From assembly GCF_051014685.1 (NCBI RefSeq), contig NC_135051.1, forward strand, positions 16,387,557-16,451,556: a stretch of DNA of 64,000 nucleotides, in the 5' to 3' direction. Under the pieces are notes generated by a model. That model saw nothing but the letters and a program-made list of their open reading frames with translations, was not told where the DNA came from and did not search any database. This DNA is from Ptiloglossa arizonensis (taxonomy: Eukaryota; Arthropoda; Insecta; Hymenoptera; Colletidae). The translations under genes were made by a program, and so were the position numbers. Below are positions 53,590 through 64,000 of the stretch, in pieces; the first letter of the stretch is position 1; every line of letters starts with the position of its first letter.

Positions 53590-54600
53590 GATGTTACGCG
53601 TTCGACTCGTAAGAGAAATTTCCTAACCTCAAAACCGAAGTTCTCGGTCCCGAGTAGTCCCGAACGTGGCTCGGAGGGTATCGCGAACTCGTATCCTTTA
53701 ATTTCGCTCGCGAGTTCCCCAACCCCGTTAAGCCCGAGCGGGCGTTCTCTCCGCGCCGCTCGTGTCGTCGCAACAAGAAAATTGAAATTCTCGGAGTTGC
53801 GACGGTTCTACCGCGTAAGCGCGAAACGGGACCCACCACCGTTCCCGTGTTCGAGAATTTATCGCGCAACGCAATAAAAATTCTAATAAAAGCGCGTTCG
53901 TTTCTTTCCACGGGGCGTTCTCTCCGTTTCGCCTCGCTCGCCCGTTCCATTCTCGTGAGATAAAGGTGGAGGGATGCGTGATAATAATATGGCTACGTAG
54001 AACGCGAGATTCCTTCTGCCAGCCCCCCTTATAGAGGGAGATAGCTCCAGTCCTCCCCTCCCCTACTGCATCACGGTTAAGTCCTCTCGAGAGCCGACCC
54101 ATTCCTCTTCCGGCTGCTAGGAACGGCGCGGAAACTCTGGAACTTTGCGAGCGTTAACGGGAAGAGGTGGAGGGGGGCTAAAGTAGAAAGGGGGGGCGTT
54201 GGCAGGGGAATAGCTAAGTACAGATCAAGAACGATGCATCTTGTTACGCGGCGTAACGTTTCGTAATTTTCGTCTGCTTCTTTGGGATGCGAGAGACGCG
54301 AAACTGGCATGGGGGTGGGGGATGGGTGGCGGGGTGGGGGTGAAATACCTGCGATGCACGCCAGCTCTTTCGTTTCTCACCCCGACCCCGCTTTGTTGCA
54401 CTTTTTCGGCGCAAGCCGGGCTGACGATGGATGCTGGAACGAACGAGTGGCAGGAATTTATTTCCCGACGTTGAGACGAACGGTGGCTCCTTGAACGACG
54501 AGACGCGTTAAACAATTGGAAATATGCAGACGAGATCAGTAACGCGAGCCGGAACAGTTGTCGGATGTGAAACTTGCCGAGGGATTTGAATTATTGAGGA
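53590..54600. other. CpG-rich block with G-quadruplex motif
   Basis: High-GC stretch with overlapping chance frames on both strands. The plus strand at 54311-54340 is a run of five G-blocks (GGGGGTGGGGGATGGG, then TGGCGGGGTGGGGG). No exon is recognised. It may be regulatory or part of a 5' UTR on the minus strand. Confidence 0.4.
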
Positions 54601-54943
54601 AGGAGGGCGGTTCACTCGTACGGACTACCCAGCGGCAAGGTTGTGTTTGAGAATTTCTCAGGGAGAGTACTCGTTCGATCGTTGTAGAATTTTCATCCAT
54701 ACGTGTTTTCTGGATATTGTGGAATCTTTGACATTTTTTACGTCGATGGTGGTTGGTTTTGGGAACTTGGAATTGTCGAGCGGTTGAATTTTTTTGCGAC
54801 AGCGAGAGTCGACGGTTTTTTGATATTTAAAGGTAGTCGCGAAACAATTGTTTAAAATTGCTGATGGGAATTTTAGATTCTTTCTTTTATTTTGTCTCCG
54901 ATCGCGTAGTGTTATAGTCGTCGATTAATTTGGGGTTTAGTTT

Positions 54944-55077
54944 CTATTGGGTTGTTCGGAATGTCATTTTGTTTTTTTTTTTTAATGAAACACGATTTTT
55001 TTAGAGTGTATGAACATTTTAGTAAATTATATATTCTCCATTTTGGAAAAGTAAATGACTCTCCGAACGAGTCAATG
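54944..55077. mobile_element. Mariner-like MITE, copy 3
   Basis: TATTGGGTTGTTCGGAATGT at left, CTCCGAACGAGTCAATG at right. The inside has AATGAAACACGATTTTTTTA, GAGTGTATGAACATTTTAG and TATATTCTCCATTTTGGAAA. Same family and orientation as copies at 25527 and 52431. Confidence 0.8.
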
Positions 55078-55231
55078 TATTATTCGAGTTCCTTTCTATT
55101 TCCATTTCTTCGAGAAGAATTGGTCTTTCGGAATCGATTAACTTTTAAGCTGGTTTAAATTTATTGAATATTCTATAATAATTATAGGGATTAATTTTAT
55201 TAGAGTTACTATAAAAAATTAATTAATTCAA

Positions 55232-55345
55232 CTTAATGAATTAGTTAAAGAAATAAATCAAAAATTAAGAGGGTATATTCCAATTTAATGAATTAGTTAA
55301 AGAAATAAATCAAAAACTGAAAGGGTATATTCCAATTTTTTAAAT
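55232..55345. repeat. 53-bp tandem duplication
   Basis: TTAATGAATTAGTTAAAGAA followed by ATAAATCAAAAA and GGGTATATTCCAATTT begins at 55232 and again at 55285, with only a few differences. Confidence 0.9.
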
Positions 55346-56225
55346 TGAAGAGAAAATGATGAGTTTTCCAACGTGAAAATTCTAAACGAAATTCTTCCTT
55401 GAAAATTTCCGGTCGAAGTGTACCAGTGAGAAATTTCGAAATGTGTGCTCCAGTTTTTTTTTACAGCTTCGTTTATAAATAAGTAATTTCTAGAATAATT
55501 GCATAATTAACATCTCAGTGAGCTGTTAAAGGTCTCGACGTGGCGCGTTTCAGGTAACCGACCCTCGAGGCCCGTTGCTATGGTCGACCAACCGAACCGC
55601 TGTCAATTATGTTGTTTCGATAAGGTCTACAAGAAAATCGAGATCGACAGGTCTCGTGACCTATATTAATTTAAGCAAGAAGTGTTTTCCTTTTAGCTTC
55701 CTCTTATTCACCTTGAATTTTGAGCAAAGTGGTAATAAATCAAACGATTTGCCACGAAAACTTTTAACCAAAATTGTCAACACATTTCTAGGGTCCTCTA
55801 TATTATCAAGTATCGTATTCGTTTGAATGTATTTCAGTCTTTGGAAAACTTTCGTAGAGTGCTTGTCTCTTTCCTGTAAATCCGTCTGTGAATTTCCAAC
55901 ATGGTGAGTTACAAGTGAGGTGACCTTTGCAACTTGAAAAGACACTATCGGTGTAGGAAAGTTCTTCGAAAGTGAATCATTTCCAATTCTTACAAAAGAT
56001 GTGTGAATTGTTGTAAGAAAAATATGGAGCAGATCGTAATTACTGTGTGTGGATCAAGATCATTTCGATAGTCACCGGTGGAGAATATTAGCAAAAGCTG
56101 AACAGAAAAAAATTTTTTTATAAGTGTCGAGAATACGTTATTGTTATCAATGAAAAGGTCTCCATTAATGTGTAATACTTTACGATCTGAGGAACGAACG
56201 ATTGAGAAGATAGATCGTGTGTATA

Positions 56226-56295
56226 TAATGAAATAATGAAAGTAATGAAAATAATGAAAATAATGAAAATAATGAAATATTTCATTCACAATAAT
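56226..56295. repeat. (AATGAAAATA)n short tandem repeat
   Basis: Seven or so units of ATAATGAAA of 9-10 bp. The repeat-derived minus frame (56289-55990) begins with repeated His-Tyr-Phe. Confidence 0.85.
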
Positions 56296-57865
56296 GAAAT
56301 AATCTGAAGGTTGAAGAGTAAGTTACTTATTTTACAGAGAAAGCTTTAAAAAGTCAGAGCGTATTTTTCGACAGAGTCGAAATTTGCAAAGTAAAAATTC
56401 GTTTAGAATTTCCACATTCCAAAAATCACAGTTCAGTTTAAAATAAAATTTATTCCGAAAGATTGATTTCTCTCGTGGTCGTTTAAATTAGAATTGGATA
56501 ATTCTACGGTTACTCCGAAATCGTGACACAAGACTTCTCGATTACTAAACCTAATTTATTATTCTCGCTTCAGTTTACTTACATGGCTAAAAATTTACCA
56601 AACCCGACTTACACCTTTATCACGTCCAGCTGTACCATTATTATCGCGATCAAGTATTCATAATACGTTCAGATTTTACACAATGTATAAAAACACGTAA
56701 TTATGAAATATGTATGCGCGCATAGCAGCCATTCTATCGAATAAATTTATAATAACGAATTCATCGCGTTTAACGGGAAAGCACCGGGCGCGTTCCCACC
56801 GCAGACTTTCATCGTTCCACTTTTTATTCATACGAAGCCATTTGTTACTCGAATTTCGAACGAGACACCACAATTACAGCGTTTTCAATGATTCCATGGA
56901 GCGCGGTATGGAAATCGGTTGCTAAAATCGCGGCGCGATTGGAGCGTTGCGAACGCCTGCATCTTTCGAACGAAAATTAATCTTCATTTAATTTCGGCGC
57001 AATCGCGCCGGGCGTTAATTTTCGCCGCGCCTTCCGTCGAAGCTGATTGATTCCGAAAGCGGACGCGGGATTCATTAAGCGTTGAATTTACGCGACAAAT
57101 TTGAAACGCGCGATCGATTTCGCTCGGTACGAAAAACGAGCGATTCGTTTCTAAAAACGATCGAGCAATCTGCGGTTAAATAGAACGTCGAGAGATATCG
57201 TTGGCGCATGCGTGGCCTATCGATGATGAAAATAGCAACGCGTGTACCCAGCGTTACGGTTGTTACGATAAACGCGTTTCTCACGAGTACTAGGGAAATT
57301 TATTTCGCGCAATAAAAAACCTGGTATTCCCTTTGAACGGTTACTTCATTACTTGTTCTTACTCTGGATCGTTTGCTATATATATGTATACTGTGTTTCG
57401 GATTTTTAATATCTCGATTTTGGTATTTTTATTTTTTATGGTAGAAAAGTATGCACGGAGTTTAATTTACGAGATTGTGGAGGGTAGATTTGTCGTGAGC
57501 TAAATTTGTATAAAGTTTCTTTTTTTGGAGTACGAGAATTAGATTGCTTCAGTGTGCAGGGTGAGTCGGTAAGAAATAATTCGTTGTCTATCGACTTTGT
57601 AAAGAAATGTTTTACTATAAGTGAAATTTCTTGTATTTGGGGGAATCGATTCTGTTGTGTCTCATGTGTTTTTAAAAAACTCAAGGTCACCAGATATTTC
57701 AAACTATATAAAACATACAAATCCCGTAGTCGAATACAACAAATCTCATTTGGAACATTTTTTTACCAAATCAATACACTTTGTTACTTCGTGTGGTCAT
57801 TCTTATCGACTCACCCAGTATATCAAACTGAAATTCTGTAACAGTAAAACTTTACAGTAAACTGT

Positions 57866-58078
57866 AACAGTACTTTCATTACAGTACTTCTATTAATATT
57901 TCTATTACAGTACTTCTATTACAGTACTTCTATTATTATAGTACTTCTACTACAGTACTTCTATTACAGTACTTCTATTACAGTACTTCTATTACAGTAT
58001 TTCTATTACAGTACTTCTATTACAGAATTTCAATTACTATTTCTATTACACTACTTCTACTACTACCTCTATCACAGT
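57866..58078. repeat. 14-bp minisatellite TACAGTACTTCTAT
   Basis: About 14 units of ACAGTACTTCTATT with deletions and variants (for example TTATAGTACTTCTAC). The array ends next to an A-rich run at 58110-58140. Confidence 0.9.
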
Positions 58079-58189
58079 AAAACTGTAATTTTGTAACAAA
58101 TCACCATTAAACGAAAAAAAAGAAGAAAAAAAAATGAAAATACACAACGCGAAAGTTCCAAACGCGAGTCGAACGTAAGAACATAACCA

Positions 58190-58290
58190 CGGGCTCGTGC
58201 TCGCACTCGATCGGAGCGGTCCGTCGACGCCATCTTTTCGTTGCGCATGCGCGGAAGAGTCGACCCGTAGGGCAACCCCGCCATCAAGAC
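58190..58290 (-). promoter_or_regulatory. CpG-rich promoter-like block with NRF1-type, ETS-type and YY1-type motifs
   Basis: The plus strand at about 58239-58251 reads TTGCGCATGCGCGGAAG. It contains TGCGCATGCGCG, a full match to the NRF1 palindrome, directly joined to CGGAAG, an ETS core. On the minus strand, CGAAAAGATGGCGTCG follows within 10 bp; AAGATGGCG is the YY1/Pho core often found just downstream of transcription starts and here also supplies an ATG (MASTDRSDRVRARAR). This could be a promoter or first exon on the minus strand, possibly for the TRERF1-like gene. No good donor joining it to 52169 was found, so the link is speculative. Confidence 0.4.
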
Positions 58291-59188
58291 ACCGGGGGCC
58301 TCAAAATCGAATCAAACGCCTCGTCTGTCGCGAATCGCGGCGCGGAGGCTCGTTGATATTCCGTCGACGATTTCGATACCTCGATAAATCATCGAGCATC
58401 AAGTCCTCCCGTGCTTCATCTGCATCTACTCGAGAAGGGGGCAGAGAAGAGGGGGGGAGGCAGAAGAGACCCGTCAAACTTCCTCGAACAAGGTTGTCGT
58501 TACGTAGTCAAGTCCTCGCGGTGAAATCGCGCGCTCTAGCTTTCATTCAGTCCGCAAATCGTTCGTCGACGCTTCCTCTCGAATCGTTGGCCCCCCTCGT
58601 ACCCCCTCGTACCCCCTCGTCACCCTCCTGAGGAGAATCGAAGAGAGACGCCCGATTTTCCATCGTACAACCGCACACGTGCGTTCTACGTGGGTTGCAT
58701 ACGAGCGCGGCGTCGTGCCCCCCTTCCCGTGCCCCCTTCCGTGCCCCCCTCCTCCGCGTACGCGTTCACGAGGGAAAAAGAGTTTCGAGAGCTTCTCTTT
58801 CGGGTCACATCTCGTCTTCGAGTAGCCTCCTTCCGTGAATATTGTCGGAGCGGAGGCTCGACGAGCAGCGTTGCGCGTGGCCCCCACTCTTTTGTCGCTT
58901 AAGAGAACGTACTTCCGGTGAGTGGCTTCCGAGTCAACGGTGGGACCGTGGGGATGAAAAGGGGGCACCGAGCATCGGTGAAAGAAACACAGCCGGGAAG
59001 AGCACAGGGAAAGAGAGGGCTCTTTACGAGGGGCTGATCGCCTGGTTAATTAATCGGGAGAGAATCACGCGACTTGGTTCAACGTGATCAAAGATTGCCC
59101 CGTTAAGAGTTCTGATGAAGCTTCTTCCTTTTCGTGGTGACACCTTCCCGATTTTCGAGAGGAAAGGTCCGTTAAAGCGCAGCGGGGG
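58290..59188. other. CpG-rich stretch beside the promoter-like block
   Basis: GC-rich with repeated CGTACCCCCT units at 58597-58622 and CCCCCTTCC-type runs near 58718-58750. Overlapping frames on both strands (58197-58631 plus, 58968-58543 minus) have no domain. It may be 5' flank of the putative promoter. Confidence 0.4.
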
Positions 59189-59805
59189 GCCACGAGAGTG
59201 ATCGTTCAAGAGGGTTGCACGAGATTGATTAGCGAGAATTTAGAATGTTCTCGGGTTATTAATTTTGGAGGAACAATTGGAAATATCGTTTTCAAATTTT
59301 GTAGCTACAGTTGGGGGTACTTTAGGTACTTACATGATTTTTTTCAAGTTTCGATGATTGCTCGTTCTCGAGTTATATATTATTATGTCAAAGCCACGAA
59401 AGTGATCGTTCAAGAGGGTTGCACGAGATTGATTAGCGAGAATTTAGAATGTTCTCGGGGTATTAATTTTGGAGGAACAATTGGAAATATCGCTTTCAAA
59501 TTTTGTAGCGACAGTTGGGGGTACTTTAGGTACTTTCATGATTTTTTTCAAGTTTCGATGATTGCTCGTTCTCGAGTTATATATTATTATGTCAAAGCCA
59601 CGAGAGTGATCGTTCAAGAGGGTTGTACGAGATAGATTAGCGAGAATTTAGAATGTTCTCGGGGTATTAATTTTGTAAGAACAATTGGAAATATCGCTTT
59701 CAAATTTTGTAGGGACAGTTGGGGGTACTTCGGGTACTTCCATGATTTTTTTCAAGTTTCGATGATTGCTCGTTCTCGAGTTATATATTATTATGTCGAA
59801 GCGTT
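59189..59805. repeat. 204-bp tandem array, three copies
   Basis: CACGAGAGTGATCGTTCAAG-type starts lie at 59191, 59395 and 59599, exactly 204 bp apart. Each unit ends in GTTATATATTATTATGTC. Units differ by a few substitutions only. Since 204 is 68 codons, the plus frame 59198-59635 is open across two units and encodes a 68-residue repeat. I read this as repeat-driven, though it is unusually well preserved. Confidence 0.93.
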
Positions 59806-61356
59806 TCTTTTTGTACACTCGAGTTAGCGTACAAAAAGTCTGGTACACTAGAATTTATACACTCTAATGGGCATTTTGGATCTTTGTTTTAAACTGTGCA
59901 TCGATTTATTGTAATGTGTTACGTGTAAGTGTGTCAAGCCATGGGTGTTGAAAGTTGTGAAACTTTTCGAAGTATTTTATACTCGTTGTTGGAAAAGCGA
60001 GTTTGTAAATTCTGTAAGAAAAATTGTATATGATTCAGGTGTGTATGGTTTCACAAAATCGAACGGAAGTATTCTTAAGACTATATTTTGCAAGAAAATT
60101 GCAAATAAAACTCGACTTTCTCGTCTCGTTAAAGTGCAATAGTATCCCCTCGTTTGTAAGAAAATAGCTCTGTCGTGACGTTCGAAGAAAGATTGTAATA
60201 ATGAAGAACGCGATATAAACATACAGTAAACGTTAATATTTGAGAATACACGTCCCCTAGGGAAATAGAGAATATTTTAAAAAATAAATTCCCTCAATTA
60301 TGTTAACTTGCACAATAATTATAAACTCAAGTATTTCGTTACTTTCATTTCTTGTAGTTCTATCATTCTACCCTTTTTTCACAATATTTCACCATATACG
60401 AATTAATTATTTACACCATCGAAATTAACACTACACAGTTCTCTTTTTGCGTAAGATCACTCGTGCAAATTTTCCTTAAATTATGAAGCACGCGATAAGT
60501 CGAGAATATCTTCCACCAAGTAGATAACTCCACACACTGGTCAGACATCGACGTCCGCCCAGTTACGTACCCGTACTACTTATTCTCTTTTTCAACGAGT
60601 GCGTCTCTCTATTCGCGAGTAATGAAATTTAACGATTAATAAAAGTTGTTTGGAATTCATTCGTTTCCATGAATTAACGACCGAACTTCTGAAGGAATAA
60701 CGCACGGTATTTAAAACGAAATTACAATGTAATCTGAACCGCGTTAAAGGTTAAAACAGACATCCACGATAATAGTGTTTATCGTTATTTCCTCGGTATT
60801 TCGATTCGTTCGGGCCGACCTTTCGTGCCGAGAGCAATCTATTCGATTATCTTCCTCCTTTTGCTTCATCAAATACATAATCCAGTCGATCGACGATAAT
60901 GGCGGATCGTTTGTAGCGGCGGTGCATTGCGGGGCACGAGTGAGTTTAATTTAAGACTCGACTGCCGGGGTGCTGCGACAATAAAATCCGTTTAATTCGT
61001 GCGGGTCGAACGATTATATCCTCCCCGTTTCTCTTCCTCGTTGTTCGAGAAGTATGCGCGATAAAATAACGCTCGAGTATCGATCTCGAGCTGGACACCC
61101 TTTCGAGATAATCGTTGTTTGTTTTTTTTTTCACAGTGACTTTGATCGTTCGCGAAAGATTCGAAAAACATTTACATATTACAGTATTGTCCATCCTATT
61201 GATTTTTCACAGTAAATTCTACGACAAATTGGTACTCGTATAAATAAAACACTGTAATATATTATTATACTGGTAGATAGCGTAAATAAATATTTCGTAG
61301 GATTGTATCAATATAATTAGGAAAATAAAATAACTTTTTCACTGGTGTGTTATTTA

Positions 61357-61499
61357 TTTGGTGGTTTGGAAAGTTATTTCGTTCTCCAAAATGGAGAATG
61401 TGTAATTTAATAAAATGTTTATACACTTTAAAAAAATCGTGTTGCATTTTCACCAAAAAAAAAAAAATGAAATGAAATGACTTTCCGAACAATTTAATA
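61357..61499. mobile_element. Mariner-like MITE, copy 4 (opposite orientation)
   Basis: TTTGGTGGTTTGGAAAGTTA at left and GACTTTCCGAACAATTTAA at right, with TA on both sides. Internally it is the reverse complement of the other copies: CCAAAATGGAGAATG, TTTAATAAAATGTTTATACA and AAAAAATCGTGTTGCATTTT. An A run of 13 is near the right end. Confidence 0.8.
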
Positions 61500-62224
61500 T
61501 AATCGAGTTTAATTTGGTTTAAACTTGGTTCGATTCGTTCGTATTTATACGCATTTCTATTACTGTCATTAAATTCCAAATTCGACAACAAACGAAAATT
61601 TTAATTCCGTAATCATTCTTTCACCGTTAAGAAGAATTTAAAAAATTCAATTACGTTTGAAAGCGCCAATAAAGTATCCCAATTGCGCTTCGAAAATTGA
61701 ATTCAGTTCAAACCTAATTCAATTCGTTTAGTTTCACTTTCACCGTGTATATATAATATATATTATCCATCAATTGTTCTCCAAAGAGAAAATTTCAATT
61801 CCAAAAGATATCGTTGATTCACCCCTAAGAAAGATTTAAAAAAAAATTAAATTAAATTTTAAAAGTCATCAAAGTATCTAAATTGGTTAAAAGAATCAAG
61901 TTTCGTTTAATATAAATCTAGTTCATTTCGTTCAGTTTTATCTTCACCGTACATAATATTCACAAATCGTTCTCCAAACAGAAAACTCTAATTCTAAAAG
62001 GTATCGTTCGTTCACCGTGACAGAAAAGTTACGAAATATTAAATTACGTTTGAAACGTCAACAAGGTATCCCAGTTGGACTTGGTGTGCACGATTGATCC
62101 ATGGGACGAAATTTGTAGCAGCAGTTGCACATTTTACGCTCGCCATTACCGTTGTCTCAGCCATTTCGTCCCTAGGGACGTAATCGTCCACAGAACTGAG
62201 GGGCCAACACCGTGAAGAAAAGCG

Positions 62225-62594
62225 TCACCTTCCCGTCATTTCCGTTGCGAACGACTCAACTCCGTTAAAGTACCAAATTACGGGACGCTTCCGGATGGGC
62301 GGTCCGCGAAACAAAAGAGGATTCGGATGTTCCTCGTCTTCGTCAGGCTCGGAGCCATCGACGAGCAAACCCGAACCCATCGAAAGACGTCGGAAATATT
62401 TATCGAGACACAAGTTGGTGTATTGTGGAAGAATTAAGGGAGAAGAAACAATAACGAAAATGTACACAATCGGAAAGGAAGATACAAAAACCATCGACAA
62501 AGATCACGTTCAGAAAAAATACCAAGACTATAATATAATGAGGAAATTAAGTCTTAAAGTAAGTTTTAAAGTAGTTGAACAAATATCTGAATAA
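62225..62594. other. Overlapping open frames of uncertain status
   Basis: The plus frame 62295-62594 (99 codons) begins MGGPRNKRGFGCSSSSSGSE and is followed by a basic, Lys-rich part. The minus frame 62500-62225 has an acidic segment, SEPDEDEEHPNPLLFRGPP. Only one, or neither, can be real. There is no domain match I can name. If coding, the minus version is a conceivable upstream exon of the TRERF1-like gene, but no in-phase donor was verified. Confidence 0.2.
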
Positions 62595-64000
62595 TCTCTA
62601 TATAATAATAATAATATTAGTAGTCTTTGTATAAGATTATTATCTGTACAAATTTCTCAGTATCGAGCTCGTTTTAAAGGAAAGGACAGGACGAAGTTTG
62701 AACGTCTATCGAGCAGCTTTGATTTGTCGTTTCATCGATTCTTCAAACCTCTGACACGTCACGAATGAGAAAAATTAACGAACAGTTGTATTTTCGTAAC
62801 TCTCACCATGTTTGTAGAGAGATGGAAACTAGACAACGATAATTCTCGAAACGCAAATGCTCAAAGGTAGAGAGGAAAGTTGTACGTAGAAGTGATAAAT
62901 TCTACCGAGGAAAAATAAGTATTATACAATGAACAAGAGGACAGGAAGGATAGAACGGGGTTGAGTAAAGATTTTCAGAGGGTAAGGGAAAGGGGAAGAA
63001 TCCCAGTGTTAGAGATAGTAGATTGTTCATGAGGATCGCTACAGGATTGGACCACTATCTTGGCTGTTTCTGGCACGTATGATTAAATTAGAACAATACT
63101 GGCATAACTTCTACTGCCCGTTTACTCCCTCTGCTACCCTCTGCACCCTGCCAGTTTACCACTTACTAGATGCTAGTAGTTCAGAAACTTCCTCTGTCCC
63201 TTTTCTTTCTCCACCTCCTTTCTCTCGTTCTCGACATCCCCGATTGTTCTTCCTCGTTAGTTTCTTAACATCACCGAATACGTAACGATACAACGAGTTC
63301 ATTTAACCCAGATCGAAACACCAATTCTGGGACCAGGTGGTGTTTTAATTTTCGAAAAATGTATCAACTACCTCAAATTTTTTTCGATAATTCTAAAAGT
63401 GAATATTTTCAACCAGTTCATGAGATATTTAACTGGCTCCGTTATAAAACTGTGAACGATGCAACAGTGTTCAGGGTATGGTACAATTTTTAGACGTGTT
63501 TAACATCGACGATGTTTTTGAGAGAAGAAAAGTTTCGAGGGCAAAATTCTTGCAAACGTAATAATACTATACTGCACGTGATATATTACAATAATTAGTA
63601 CCCAGAAAGTAATATCAGATACAACTGGAATGAAATTAAAAACAGTAGACCTACTGTCATTATTTGAGCACGTCTTCTCTTGATTGTTAGTTAGATTTTT
63701 CTTTAGTAATGTTGCATCTGAACTGCAGTGAAGTGAAAGCAAACATTTGAAAGGAATTTATAACGCACTCGAAGCAACGTAAAAAGTCAAATAACATTTC
63801 AAGCCGTAGTCTTCCAATCCACCGGTTTCAACAACATTCCACGGTTTACAACGTTCGGTGAAACGGTTTTTCATAAAAGTGCGGGAACTCGTTGCAATTG
63901 GCCCTCATCGCATGAAATATACTTTACGTCGCAACATTTCGAAGACTTATTCGGTATTCCGCGGAAGTGGCATTTGCGTGGGATTGACTCCACCGGGACC

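Larger units (their letters stand above)
52170..64000 (-). other. Region upstream of the first visible exon (intron and/or 5' flank)
   Basis: No exon that joins in phase to 52169 was identified. Contents: three mariner-like MITEs, short tandem repeats at 55232, 56226, 57866 and 59189, CpG-rich blocks at 53590-54600 and 58190-59190, and AT-rich DNA. The 5' exon or promoter of the gene could lie in one of the CpG-rich blocks. Confidence 0.6.

Noticed and set aside
62295..62594. Plus-strand 99-codon frame considered as a gene
   Set aside because: No domain, the opposite strand is also open, and the start lies in a Ser-rich low-complexity stretch. It is kept only as an uncertain entry.
1..64000. 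tRNA, rRNA and snRNA genes
   Set aside because: I looked for the A/B boxes with GTTCRANNC and cloverleaf stems and found none that fold convincingly. A tRNAscan run would settle this.

Overview
This is eukaryotic, animal-type DNA: it has large introns, GT-AG splice sites, AT-rich noncoding DNA with CpG-rich islands, and abundant tandem repeats and small DNA-transposon relics. The high CpG content, mariner-like and piggyBac-like remnants and the gene family suggest an insect, most likely a hymenopteran (bee, ant or wasp). The species assignment is an inference.

The window is dominated by one gene on the minus strand. I reconstructed ten exons (52169 down to 9621) whose reading phases join without a break into 1182 residues ending in TAG. 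The 5' part of the gene is missing, because the first visible exon starts in phase 0 inside a glutamine run. The protein has an N-terminal C2H2 zinc finger, a long Ser/Pro/Gln-rich middle, an ELM2 domain, a SANT domain, a second C2H2 finger and a polyQ tail. This is the layout of the TRERF1 / ZNF541 / MIDEAS family, nuclear co-regulators that recruit class I histone deacetylases through ELM2-SANT. The visible introns are 16.7, 11.1, 1.0, 3.5, 0.5, 0.55, 0.8, 1.8 and 3.1 kb in transcription order.

Region by region: 1-9620 is 3' flank or UTR, rich in T runs, with possible tail-to-tail poly(A) sites near 7.64 kb (plus) and 7.99 kb (minus). 9621-24000 holds eight of the exons plus a broken piggyBac transposase C-terminus at 19.9-20.1 kb. 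24000-35080 is an intron with a mariner-like MITE, a 172-bp tandem array and an LTR-like remnant. 35195-51884 is an intron with a 2.0-kb element bounded by about 240-bp inverted repeats and TTAA, plus several minisatellites. 52170-64000 lies upstream of the first visible exon; it holds three more MITE copies, 14-bp and 204-bp arrays, and a CpG-rich promoter-like block at 58.2 kb with NRF1-type and YY1-type motifs.

I found no second convincing protein-coding gene, no tRNA or rRNA, and no CRISPR. Most long open frames are products of GC-rich sequence or of tandem repeats whose period is a multiple of three. I do not see an undescribed multi-gene system. The most interesting items are the inverted-repeat element, the repeat array with an inverted outlying copy at 46.6-49.4 kb, the intron-retention stop that would remove the second zinc finger, and the promoter-like block.
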